DNA from: Robiginitomaculum sp.
Lineage (GTDB): Bacteria; Pseudomonadota; Alphaproteobacteria; Caulobacterales; Maricaulaceae
NCBI GenBank assembly: GCA_002733805.1
Contig: NVXG01000031.1
Span: 1-64,000, forward strand
Length of the DNA: 64,000 bases
Direction: 5' to 3'
Of the stretch, positions 44,922-52,737 are shown piece after piece. The first letter of the stretch is position 1, and each line of letters starts with the position of its first letter. The position numbers and the translations under genes are program-made. The notes beneath the pieces are model-generated. The model made no database searches. It was not told where the DNA came from and saw nothing but the letters and a program-made list of their open reading frames with translations.

Positions 44922-47900
44922 ATGAACAACAAAACCAACGCTCCAACCGGCGGGCGCGATTATCGCGAAACGCTCGTTTTGCCCAAAACAGATTTTCCAA
45001 TGCGGGCCGGACTGCCCAAACGCGAACCCGAATGGATCGCCCGTTGGCAGAAACTAGATATCTATGGGGAAATCCGCAAAAATTCTAAAGGCAGAGAGAA
45101 ATTTTCCTATCATGATGGCCCTCCTTACGCGAACGGCCACGTGCATTTGGGTACTGCGTTGAACAAGATTTTGAAGGACTTTGTGGTCCGCTCGCACCAA
45201 ATGATGGGGTATGATGCCTCATTCGTTCCGGGGTGGGATTGCCACGGTCTGCCGATTGAATGGAAAGTCGAAGAGGGCTATCGCAACAAGGGCAAAGCTA
45301 AAGACGATGTTCCCATTGATGAATTTCGGGCTGAATGTCGTTCTTACGCCGGGCACTGGTTGGATATTCAACGAGAAGAATTCAAGCGGTTGGGCGTGTT
45401 TGCCGATTGGGATAACCCGTACACCACCATGGCCTATTCTTCCGAGGCGCGTATTGCGTCCGAGTTTTTGAAATTTGCTGAAGCTGGCAAGCTGTATCGC
45501 GGTTCAAAACCGGTGATGTGGTCGCCGGTCGAGCAAACCGCCTTGGCCGAGGCCGAAGTGGAATATGCTGATCATGTCAGCACGACAATTTGGGTCAAAT
45601 TTAAAGTTATAGAACACGATATTACGAATCTTGTGAGAATCGCTGCTGGTTTAGCTCAAAATAATAATACGGATTTTGATGAAAGGGCTTTCAGAGAGAC
45701 ACACGATTTGAAGGGCGCGAATGTAGTTATTTGGACAACTACTCCTTGGACTATTCCTGCAAACCGGGCGATTGCTTACAACCCAAATATTGCTGAGCAG
45801 GTTATTGGCGAACCCGCTAGTTTTGTTGGCGGAGAACCGATTCCGGAGAGTCATTCCGAGTTCGGGTATGGTGTTTATGAAGTTGAAAAACTTGAACAAT
45901 CCGAATTTGAACCTTGGGCCAAGGTTGGCGAGAGATATATAGTCGCTAATTCGCTTGCAGAATCTGTAAAACAGGCCGGTAAAATCTCAAGATGGAAATA
46001 TGTATGCAATGCGAAAAAATTGGATACCGTGGTTTGTGCGCATCCATTTGCCGAACTTGACCCGTATTATAAATTTGAAACGACGTATGAAGGTATAACA
46101 TATTCGGGTGTGCATCTTTTCCCCGCTGCGCACGTCACAGATGAGTCTGGTACTGGTTTTGTTCATACAGCTCCAGGGCATGGTGCAGATGATTACGACG
46201 TTTGGTTAGATCAGCCTGTATTTCAGAGGCAGATTCCTAAAATTCCAGAAACCGTCGGGCCAGACGGGGTTTATTACGACCATGTGCCGCTGTTTGCTGG
46301 GCTAAATGTGATCCGCACCACGGGTAAGAAAACCGGGCAGGACGGCAAAGCCAATGCGGAGGTTCTGGCCAAATTGACCGAAACCGGGGCGCTGTTGGCG
46401 CGCGGTCGCATCACTCATTCCTATCCGCATTCATGGCGCTCCAAAGCACCGGTGATCTATCGCAATACGCCGCAATGGTTCATCCCGATGGAAGATGACA
46501 AGGGGGCGGAAGGCTTGCGGGCCAAAGCGCTGGCCGCCTTAGGCGACACTGAATTTTTCCCACCACGCGGGGCAAACCGCATCGGTGCTATGGTGGCGGA
46601 TCGACCAGATTGGCTGATTTCGCGCCAACGCGCTTGGGGTGTGCCGTTGACCTTGTTCGTGCGCGAAGGTACGGGCGAGTATTTGCAAAATGCGCAAGTA
46701 AATGCCCGAATTATTGCGGCGATTGAAGCGGAAGGTGCCGATGCGTGGGTGGCTGAAAACGCGAAGGAACGGTTTTTGAAGGGGCTGGTCGAAGACTGGG
46801 AAGGTTACGAGAAAATCACCGATATTTTGGACGTGTGGTTTGATAGTGGTTGCTCTCATGCCTTCACCTTGGAGGATCGTGAAGATCAACAATGGCCGGC
46901 CGATGTCTATCTGGAAGGCTCAGACCAGCACCGGGGTTGGTTCCAAAGTTCCTTGCTGGAAAGCTGTGGAACGCGCGGTCGTGCGCCCTATAACAAAGTG
47001 GTCACCCATGGTTTTATCATGGCAGAAGACGGCCGCAAAATGTCCAAATCGCTGGGCAATACCATGGCGCCAGATGATGTGGCGCGCCAATATGGTATCG
47101 AGATTTTGCGGTTGTGGACCGCATCATCTGACTATCAGGAAGATTTGCGGATTGGCGACGAAATCCTGAAAACCTCGGCAGATAGTTACCGCAAGATCAG
47201 AAATACCCTGCGTTACCTTTTAGGTGCGCTGACCGGATATGAAGCCAGCGAAGAGCTGGACGTGGCCAGCTTACCAAGTCTGGAGCGCTTGATCCTGCAC
47301 CGCTTGGTGGAGCTGGATGAGCAAGTAAAAACCGGATACCGCAATTTTGATTATAAAGGCGTATTCGGAGCCATTTTCACGTTTTGCAATGCCGATCTTT
47401 CGCAACTGTTTTTCGACATCCGAAAAGACTCGCTGTATTGTGATCCACTGGATAAACCGCGTCGAAAAGCTGCGCTTTATGTGATGGATAAGGTCTTTCA
47501 TTCGGTCGTGCGTTGGCTGGCGCCGATCCTGCCATTTACTACCGAAGAAACTTGGCTCAACCGGTTTCCATCAGAAACAGATTCAGTGCATTTGCATGAT
47601 TTTGCCAAGGTGGATGCGAATTGGAATGATCTGGAATTGGCCGGACATTGGGCGGCCATTCGAAAAGTACGTAAAGTAGTGCTGGGCGCTCTGGAAGTAG
47701 AGCGACGTGAAAAACGAATGGGATCATCCCTGCAAGGTGCGCCAATTGTATCACTGGAAAATTCTGATGATCTGGCCTCGATTGCAAAAATGGCGGAAGG
47801 CGATGTGGAACAGTTCTTTGGTGATGTTTGCATCACCAGTGGTATGACTTTGCGGTCCGGCCCCGGAAATGCAGATGAGTTTTCGCTGGATGATGTGCCG

Positions 47901-48050
47901 GGCGTATCTGTTGCTTCGGTCACGGCAGAGGGCGTTAAATGCGCCCGCTCATGGAAGTATTTTGATCCCAAAACTGCTGATCCAGCCTTCCCGGATATTA
48001 CGCCTCGTGATGCCCTCGCCGTCGCGCAATGGGATGCAGCCAATGGATAA
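44922..48050 (+). CDS. ileS: Isoleucyl-tRNA synthetase with compositionally distinct editing domain
   Basis: 1042 residues, somewhat long. The class I signatures are PYANGHVHLGTALNKILKDF near 67 (HIGH equivalent HVHLG) and DGRKMSKSLGNTMAPDD near 703 (KMSKS). The CP1 editing domain keeps VVIWTTTPWTIPANRAIAYN near 270 and GTGFVHTAPGHGADDYDVW near 408, so proofreading of valine should work. Between about 45601 and 46260, covering this domain, base composition and codon choice differ sharply from the rest of the gene; see the separate entry. ATG 44922 is chosen because the frame upstream lies within the ribF end. lspA overlaps the 3' end. Confidence 0.93.
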   Translation: MNNKTNAPTGGRDYRETLVLPKTDFPMRAGLPKREPEWIARWQKLDIYGEIRKNSKGREKFSYHDGPPYANGHVHLGTALNKILKDFVVRSHQMMGYDASFVPGWDCHGLPIEWKVEEGYRNKGKAKDDVPIDEFRAECRSYAGHWLDIQREEFKRLGVFADWDNPYTTMAYSSEARIASEFLKFAEAGKLYRGSKPVMWSPVEQTALAEAEVEYADHVSTTIWVKFKVIEHDITNLVRIAAGLAQNNNTDFDERAFRETHDLKGANVVIWTTTPWTIPANRAIAYNPNIAEQVIGEPASFVGGEPIPESHSEFGYGVYEVEKLEQSEFEPWAKVGERYIVANSLAESVKQAGKISRWKYVCNAKKLDTVVCAHPFAELDPYYKFETTYEGITYSGVHLFPAAHVTDESGTGFVHTAPGHGADDYDVWLDQPVFQRQIPKIPETVGPDGVYYDHVPLFAGLNVIRTTGKKTGQDGKANAEVLAKLTETGALLARGRITHSYPHSWRSKAPVIYRNTPQWFIPMEDDKGAEGLRAKALAALGDTEFFPPRGANRIGAMVADRPDWLISRQRAWGVPLTLFVREGTGEYLQNAQVNARIIAAIEAEGADAWVAENAKERFLKGLVEDWEGYEKITDILDVWFDSGCSHAFTLEDREDQQWPADVYLEGSDQHRGWFQSSLLESCGTRGRAPYNKVVTHGFIMAEDGRKMSKSLGNTMAPDDVARQYGIEILRLWTASSDYQEDLRIGDEILKTSADSYRKIRNTLRYLLGALTGYEASEELDVASLPSLERLILHRLVELDEQVKTGYRNFDYKGVFGAIFTFCNADLSQLFFDIRKDSLYCDPLDKPRRKAALYVMDKVFHSVVRWLAPILPFTTEETWLNRFPSETDSVHLHDFAKVDANWNDLELAGHWAAIRKVRKVVLGALEVERREKRMGSSLQGAPIVSLENSDDLASIAKMAEGDVEQFFGDVCITSGMTLRSGPGNADEFSLDDVPGVSVASVTAEGVKCARSWKYFDPKTADPAFPDITPRDALAVAQWDAANG
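45601..46260 (+). other. AT-rich mosaic segment covering the IleRS editing domain
   Basis: By hand count this 660-bp segment has about 43-44% G+C (287 of 660), against about 56% in 300 bp of immediately flanking gene sequence (45481-45600 and 46261-46440). It uses AGA/AGG for arginine (AGA at least four times, AGG twice), ATA for isoleucine and AT-ending codons far more than the flanks. The reading frame is continuous and editing motifs are intact. It also holds extra residues before VVIWTTTPWT (Asn-rich AGLAQNNNTDFDERAF). The boundaries coincide with the CP1 insertion, so replacement by recombination from an AT-rich donor is plausible. Confidence 0.6.
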
Positions 48051-48540
48051 TTCTAATCGGTATGGCCTGATCGGGTTTTCCTTGGCGGCTCTGGTTGTAT
48101 TACTGGATCAGGCATCCAAGATCTGGATTTTGAGCGGGTTGAAGCTGCATAATCTTCCGGGTGGACATCTGGAATTGTCGCCAATTATGGATTTCACTTT
48201 CGTGTGGAATCGCGGTGTCAGCTTTGGTTTGTTTCAAGCTGATTCAGATCTGGGCCGCATTGTATTGTCCGGATTTGCGCTGGGAATTGTGGTGCTGATG
48301 ACGGTATGGCTGGCGCGAGCCGATAACAAAACACTGGCTGCGGCATTGGGCCTGATCATTGGCGGCGCGCTCGGTAATTTGATTGACCGTATCCGGTTTG
48401 GCAAAGTGATCGATTTTATCAATTTCAGTGATATACATTTTATCTGGGTGTTTAATATCGCCGATGCAGCAATCAATATCGGAGTTTTTCTGATCTTGCT
48501 TGAAGCATTTTTTCTTGAGCCACGGCGAAAACGTGTATGA
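48043..48540 (+). CDS. lspA: Lipoprotein signal peptidase
   Basis: 165 residues, four spans. The two catalytic aspartates are in GALGNLIDRIRFGKVIDFIN near 115 and FNIADAAINIGV near 140, and VWNRGVSFGLF near 56 is the third conserved box. It cleaves prolipoproteins after lipidation, in the cytoplasmic membrane. ATG 48043 overlaps the ileS stop and has GGGA nine bases upstream; ATG 48034 is an alternative. ileS-lspA coupling is common in proteobacteria. A lipoprotein gene follows directly. Confidence 0.93.
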   Translation: MDNSNRYGLIGFSLAALVVLLDQASKIWILSGLKLHNLPGGHLELSPIMDFTFVWNRGVSFGLFQADSDLGRIVLSGFALGIVVLMTVWLARADNKTLAAALGLIIGGALGNLIDRIRFGKVIDFINFSDIHFIWVFNIADAAINIGVFLILLEAFFLEPRRKRV

Positions 48541-48604
48541 TGGTGCTGGGCGCAGGGCGAGCGCCGGGTATGCATCCCGGTCCAACCGCAGGAGTAAATT
48601 CCCG

Positions 48605-49144
48605 ATGAAACAATTTTCCCGATCCATCATGTTTGTGGTGGTTGTAAGCTTGGCCGCCAGTGCCTGTAGCTCTAACCGTTCGGGCCGGGGAAATGGACCC
48701 GATGAATTTCGGGTGCTGACCAAGGCACCTTTGTCCATTCCGCCTGAGTATAACCTGATCCCGCCACGACCCGGCGACCCACGCCCGCAAGATTTGCAAG
48801 CCTCGCAAGCGGCCCGTATTGCTTTGTTGGGTGGCGATGGTAGCGCCGCTGCATCCGTGGGTGAGCAGGTTTTGGTGGCGGCGGCCAAGGGTGATTTAAC
48901 CAGCAGTTCAATCCGGGCGAAATTGGATTCAGAAACCAATCGACAGGTGAACAAGCCGTTGGGTTTTGCCAACCGGATTTTGTTCTGGCGCGATGGGGAT
49001 ACCTATATTGAAGATGGAACCATGTTAGATGCTGATGCCGAAGCTGAACGCTTGCGCCGCAAGAATGTTGGTTTGAACGCAACAGGTGGCAACGATGTGG
49101 TCATTCGTAAAGACGGCAACCGGATTAAATTACCAGGGCTCTAG
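48605..49144 (+). CDS. bamF: Outer-membrane lipoprotein, BamF (DUF3035) type
   Basis: 179 residues. A lipoprotein signal peptide ends in SLAASAC, placing the lipid-modified Cys near residue 21. The family signature follows: GPDEFRVLTKAPLSIPPEYN and LIPPRPGDPRPQDL (residues about 31-63), then a helical body and IVIRKDGN-like VVIRKDGNRIKLPGL at the end. In Caulobacter this family is a subunit of the BAM complex for outer-membrane protein assembly. It lies 64 bp after lspA, whose product would process it. No clear terminator follows in the 97-bp gap to flgL, which converges. Confidence 0.82.
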   Translation: MKQFSRSIMFVVVVSLAASACSSNRSGRGNGPDEFRVLTKAPLSIPPEYNLIPPRPGDPRPQDLQASQAARIALLGGDGSAAASVGEQVLVAAAKGDLTSSSIRAKLDSETNRQVNKPLGFANRILFWRDGDTYIEDGTMLDADAEAERLRRKNVGLNATGGNDVVIRKDGNRIKLPGL

Positions 49145-49241
49145 TCCAAATATTTCCACGTTTGTTCGCAACTCTGCTTGCCATTAGTATTCTGCGACCT
49201 TGGCAGCTTAGCCTACGGTCCTAGCAATAGCAGACCGGTTT

Positions 49242-50168
49242 CTAACGTATGAAGTTGAGTAGGCTTACATTGCTTAAAATATTGAACGTGCGGGCCGATG
49301 CTTCAACCGCAGTCTGGGCTTGTTGTAACCGGCTGGCTGCTTCGGCCAAGTCCGCATCTTCAAGGTCACCGACAACGCCGGTTAGCAATATCTGACGATC
49401 CTCTTCGCGGGCCTGTGTGGTTTCAAGTTGTTTCTGTAACAAACCATTTTTACCCTGCACTTGATTGAGTGCATCCAGTACCGGAGCAATCGCCGCAAGT
49501 TGCGTCTCGATAAAAGCCCGCTGTGTGGCATCAATGGTATCCGTAAACGGCCCACCAGCGCCGTCGTTGAAATCCTTGATGGCTTTAATGATGGTCATGA
49601 TATCGGTAGCCACATCATCGGCCAGAAACCCGGTTTCCACTGTTAAACCATCGTCAATCCGGCTGACCGGTTTGACCGAAGAGTTTTGGAACAAGTCACT
49701 GACTGCCGCTGCCGATCCTACATCATCCAGTGTTTGGGCAGTAAAGGGTTCTGCATCGACCTTGGTCCCGCCAAATATCGACCTGCCATTAAACTTTTGG
49801 TTTAAGGCACCGGTTATCTGGCCAAAAGCCGAATCCAGTTCCTGCATCAAGTTCAAGCCATCATCCAGCCCGATACTACCGATCAGGCTTTGGCGGATTT
49901 GATCGGCGGCACTGGATATTTGTCCCAGTGCTGCATCTTGTATGCTTAATCTGGGTTCCAGCTCCTTGATCCGCTCTACGGCGCTTATCGACCGGCTAAT
50001 GACAGCCCGTGCTGCATTGATGGTTCCCAATTCCTTGACCAAACCTTTTAGGTCAGTGGCTTTTTTGCCAGATGCAACCTGGCTTTGTGCCTCCACCAAG
50101 TCGGTTTGGTTACGCAGTAAATGGTTGAGCGCAGAAAGATTGGCTTGGGTGGTGGAAATACGGGTCAT
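49242..50168 (-). CDS. flgL: Flagellar hook-filament junction protein FlgL
   Basis: 308 residues, flagellin-like. The N-terminus MTRISTTQANLSALNHLLRN with QSQVASGKKATDL and the C-terminus AEAASRLQQAQTAVEASARTFNILSNVSLLNFIR (in part) form the terminal coiled coils typical of FlgL; the central part (FNGRSIFGGTKVDAEPF) is the variable domain. It forms the junction between hook and filament with FlgK. It starts 10 bp after flgK on the same strand, so flgK-flgL is one transcript, likely driven by the sigma-54 type promoter at 52488-52502. Confidence 0.9.
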   Translation of the reverse strand: MTRISTTQANLSALNHLLRNQTDLVEAQSQVASGKKATDLKGLVKELGTINAARAVISRSISAVERIKELEPRLSIQDAALGQISSAADQIRQSLIGSIGLDDGLNLMQELDSAFGQITGALNQKFNGRSIFGGTKVDAEPFTAQTLDDVGSAAAVSDLFQNSSVKPVSRIDDGLTVETGFLADDVATDIMTIIKAIKDFNDGAGGPFTDTIDATQRAFIETQLAAIAPVLDALNQVQGKNGLLQKQLETTQAREEDRQILLTGVVGDLEDADLAEAASRLQQAQTAVEASARTFNILSNVSLLNFIR

Positions 50169-50178
50169 CTATCTTGGC

Positions 50179-52308
50179 CTATATAATACTTAAAAGTGTG
50201 TCGTTGAGTTCTCGCGCTGCCTGAATTAAACGAGCCGCTGCGTTATAGGATTGTTGGAACAAGGTCATATTGGCCAATTCCTCATCAATATTGACCCCTT
50301 CAACATTGGCGCGCCGCAGATCAGCCTCGGCGCTCAAGGAAAGGGCCGCCGTTGCCTCACGTTCGGCGTTGGCGGCGCGTGTGCCGGTGGTTACTGCAAA
50401 GCGCCCGGAAAAATCAGTCAAGGTTGACGATGCAGCAGACAGCGAGCCAGCACTTTGAAATTGCCGGGCCGTTTCCAGCGCACGCTGAATGGCAAATCCG
50501 CCTCGACCATCGCCTTTACCGGCAACGAAATCCCCGGCAACTGTAGCGGCGGCAATTTCCAACCTGCCCAGCGCCAGCAGGTCTGGATTACGTAAAATAT
50601 CACTGCGAAGAGAAAATCCGGAAGCACGACCGGCTTTGGCGCCTTCACCCAATCCAAACAATTGCGAGAACGAAACATTTGAGCCGACCCGCTGTGTGGT
50701 GTCGGTGGCCAGATCAACTGAGTAACCTTCTGTACCAATAACCGGTGTGGATGACAGTCGGCCATCGCTGTCCAAACTAAAGGTCACAAACCTGCCTAAG
50801 CCCGTGGCTGGATCATTTAATGCGGTCAATATGTCATTGAAACTGGCCCCGGCAATATTCACTGAAATATCAGCGGCGGCTCGACCATCGGATGCAGTGA
50901 CCTTGAATTGCAAAGTTTCTCCAGCAGTAAATCCGTGGGCATCAGTGCCGGAAATTCCGGTAGCAAAAAATGCCGGGTTCCCACTACTGACCAGCTCATT
51001 CGTCCCAAAAAACGAGGAAAAAGAACGCCCAGCCCGGTCTGATGGTGTTGCCGCGTCCTGTAAAAATCCGATCCCATTACTCCCGGCTGCATCAAATGAC
51101 AGGGAGCCACCTGAAAAAGTCACGGCGGCAGTGGCGCCAAATGCATTGTCTAAGGCAGTGGTCAAACTGTTTATGGTTCCGCCAAGTGCTTGTGCAGGGC
51201 CGCTATCGACCGACAATGTCCCGGCGGTAAAATCCACATCAACTCGGCGCACCAACAAACCATCGGGATCGGTCAGTGCAATCGTGGTTTTTCCAGTAAA
51301 ATTGCTAGCGTCTGTACCGAGCAATCCGGTATTGCGGCCGGTGATCAGGCCCGGAGCCGGTACGGAAATGGCTTCTGCATGGGCCTGGTTCAAGGCATCG
51401 GCAGCCCCGGCGGCAAATTCCGCCAGTTCCAAGGCCATTTCTGATAATTCGGTGTCCCGCAGCGCAAGCAAGCCATGCAAAGAGCCACCGCTCAAATGGT
51501 CCTGCAAGTCGATGCTGGCGCCGGTCGGTGTGGTCGCTAGAATTCTTGAATAATTAACCCCGGGTGCGCCGCTGGAACCAGTGGAATATTGTAAGGTGAG
51601 GGCAGTCGCGCCCAATAGGAGCACGCCGTCCTGAGTTCGGATCGAGGCACTCCCCAAGTCATTACGATCAATTCGCACATCAATCAGTTCGCTTAAATCA
51701 TTGATTAAGGCCGCTTGGCGGTTTTCTGCCCCAGTTGAATCGCCAGAAATTCGGCCTCGTGTAATATCACTATTCAGGGTTTGGATTTCTTTGATCAATT
51801 GATTGATTTGATCGACACTACCGTTGATTTGTTGCTGCACCTCGGATCGGGAAATACGGATTTCGCGATCGAGCCGGCCAAATTCCTCGAATAATTCCCG
51901 AACCGAATTGACTGCTTCCAAGCGACGAACTCCGGATGCCGGGTCTTGTGCGGCAGTGCCAATATCTGCAAATGCTTGGTTGAGGCGGGAAAATACAGAC
52001 CCTGGATTATCCAGCGTACCAAATTGCGACTGAATCCGATCCAAAACTGACGATCTGGCTTGCCATGAGGATGCGTCTGAGCTGGCGCTCAAACTGGCAC
52101 CCAACAAAAAGCGGTCGGTGATCCGCTGCACTTCAGATTGGGTAACGCCAAGACTTTGTCCAGCCACATTACGGGTAATGATGGGTACTTGGGTTCTCGC
52201 ATAGCCTTGCGTATTGATATTTGCGATATTATTGGAGGTTTGACGCAAACCGGCCTGACTGGCGTTTAATCCTGATAATGCAGAGCCTAAAATTGAATTG
52301 ATCGACAT
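50179..52308 (-). CDS. flgK: Flagellar hook-associated protein FlgK
   Basis: 709 residues. The N-terminal flagellar rod/hook signature is ALSGLNASQAGLRQTSNNIANINTQGYARTQV (in part, residues 9-40), followed by RITDRFLLGASLSASSDASS and a coiled region; the C-terminus FGVNIDEELANM-like VEGVNIDEELANMTLFQQSYNAAARLIQAA is the partner helix. The middle is a beta-rich, Gly/Ser-rich variable domain. FlgK caps the hook before filament assembly. It leads the leftward flgKL transcript and diverges from fliK across a 429-bp control region. Confidence 0.92.
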   Translation of the reverse strand: MSINSILGSALSGLNASQAGLRQTSNNIANINTQGYARTQVPIITRNVAGQSLGVTQSEVQRITDRFLLGASLSASSDASSWQARSSVLDRIQSQFGTLDNPGSVFSRLNQAFADIGTAAQDPASGVRRLEAVNSVRELFEEFGRLDREIRISRSEVQQQINGSVDQINQLIKEIQTLNSDITRGRISGDSTGAENRQAALINDLSELIDVRIDRNDLGSASIRTQDGVLLLGATALTLQYSTGSSGAPGVNYSRILATTPTGASIDLQDHLSGGSLHGLLALRDTELSEMALELAEFAAGAADALNQAHAEAISVPAPGLITGRNTGLLGTDASNFTGKTTIALTDPDGLLVRRVDVDFTAGTLSVDSGPAQALGGTINSLTTALDNAFGATAAVTFSGGSLSFDAAGSNGIGFLQDAATPSDRAGRSFSSFFGTNELVSSGNPAFFATGISGTDAHGFTAGETLQFKVTASDGRAAADISVNIAGASFNDILTALNDPATGLGRFVTFSLDSDGRLSSTPVIGTEGYSVDLATDTTQRVGSNVSFSQLFGLGEGAKAGRASGFSLRSDILRNPDLLALGRLEIAAATVAGDFVAGKGDGRGGFAIQRALETARQFQSAGSLSAASSTLTDFSGRFAVTTGTRAANAEREATAALSLSAEADLRRANVEGVNIDEELANMTLFQQSYNAAARLIQAARELNDTLLSII

Positions 52309-52487
52309 ATATCTTTTCCCTGCATGAGGCAGAAACTGCCCGCTACCAAGATGTTTCTACCGGGCAAACCTTGGCTTTTCCGGTCGGTGGCTTTTCCTGT
52401 TATTTGCTAACCATCTAAAATAAAAGCATTTTTTTATAAGCGCTTTAGATAAGCCAAAACAAGAAACTGATTCACCTCTATAGGTAC

Positions 52488-52502
52488 GCAAGCGCTGGGC
52501 CA
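52488..52502 (-). promoter_or_regulatory. Sigma-54 type promoter for flgKL
   Basis: On the minus strand the sequence reads TGGCCCAGCGCTTGC: TGGCCC at -24 and TTGC at -12 with exactly ten bases between the GG and GC pairs. The consensus is TGGCAC-N5-TTGC. Transcription would begin near 52476, about 170 bases before flgK. Confidence 0.65.
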
Positions 52503-52559
52503 GCATGGTTAATGGACGCGAAAACGTGTCTGTGGCACGGCCTGATGTACTGAGAGGAA

Positions 52560-52604
52560 CACCCGGCAGAATCGCCGCAAAGAGGCAAAAATCACCCGGC
52601 AGAA
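52560..52604. promoter_or_regulatory. Paired direct repeats, candidate FlbD enhancer
   Basis: CACCCGGCAGAA occurs twice, at 52560-52571 and 52593-52604, 33 bp apart, i.e. about three helical turns and so on the same DNA face. The first continues as a dyad CGGC-AGAATC-GCCG. The pair lies 58-116 bp from the leftward promoter and 69-130 bp from the rightward one, the usual enhancer distance for a sigma-54 activator such as FlbD. Confidence 0.5.
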
Positions 52605-52672
52605 AGCAACAAACCAAAAAGTAAAATTCAGTAAAAACAAGTAAAAACAATATGTTATACTCTTTCAGAGGA

Positions 52673-52690
52673 TTGGCCTGAGGTTTGCTT
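52673..52690 (+). promoter_or_regulatory. Sigma-54 type promoter for fliK-flgD-flgE
   Basis: TTGGCCTGAGGTTTGCTT: TGGCCT at -24 and TTGCT at -12, with exactly ten bases between GG (52675-52676) and GC (52687-52688). The start point would be near 52700, about 38 bases before the fliK start. Confidence 0.65.
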
Positions 52691-52737
52691 TGTTTATGTG
52701 AAAACGCACGAAATGATGCGTGAACTTGGGTAGTAAA

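Larger units (their letters stand above)
52309..52737. other. 429-bp divergent flagellar control region flgK/fliK
   Basis: No coding sequence is supported. The region contains a leftward sigma-54 type element (52488-52502), a rightward one (52673-52690), and two identical 12-bp repeats between them (52560-52571 and 52593-52604). The part near 52430-52440 is AT-rich. A second, weaker leftward candidate (TTGGCTTATCTAAAGC on the minus strand, 52456-52441) also has GG-N10-GC spacing. Confidence 0.6.

Noticed and set aside
52525-52545. TGGCACGG as a third sigma-54 promoter
   Set aside because: The -12 half (TTGC) is missing at the required distance.
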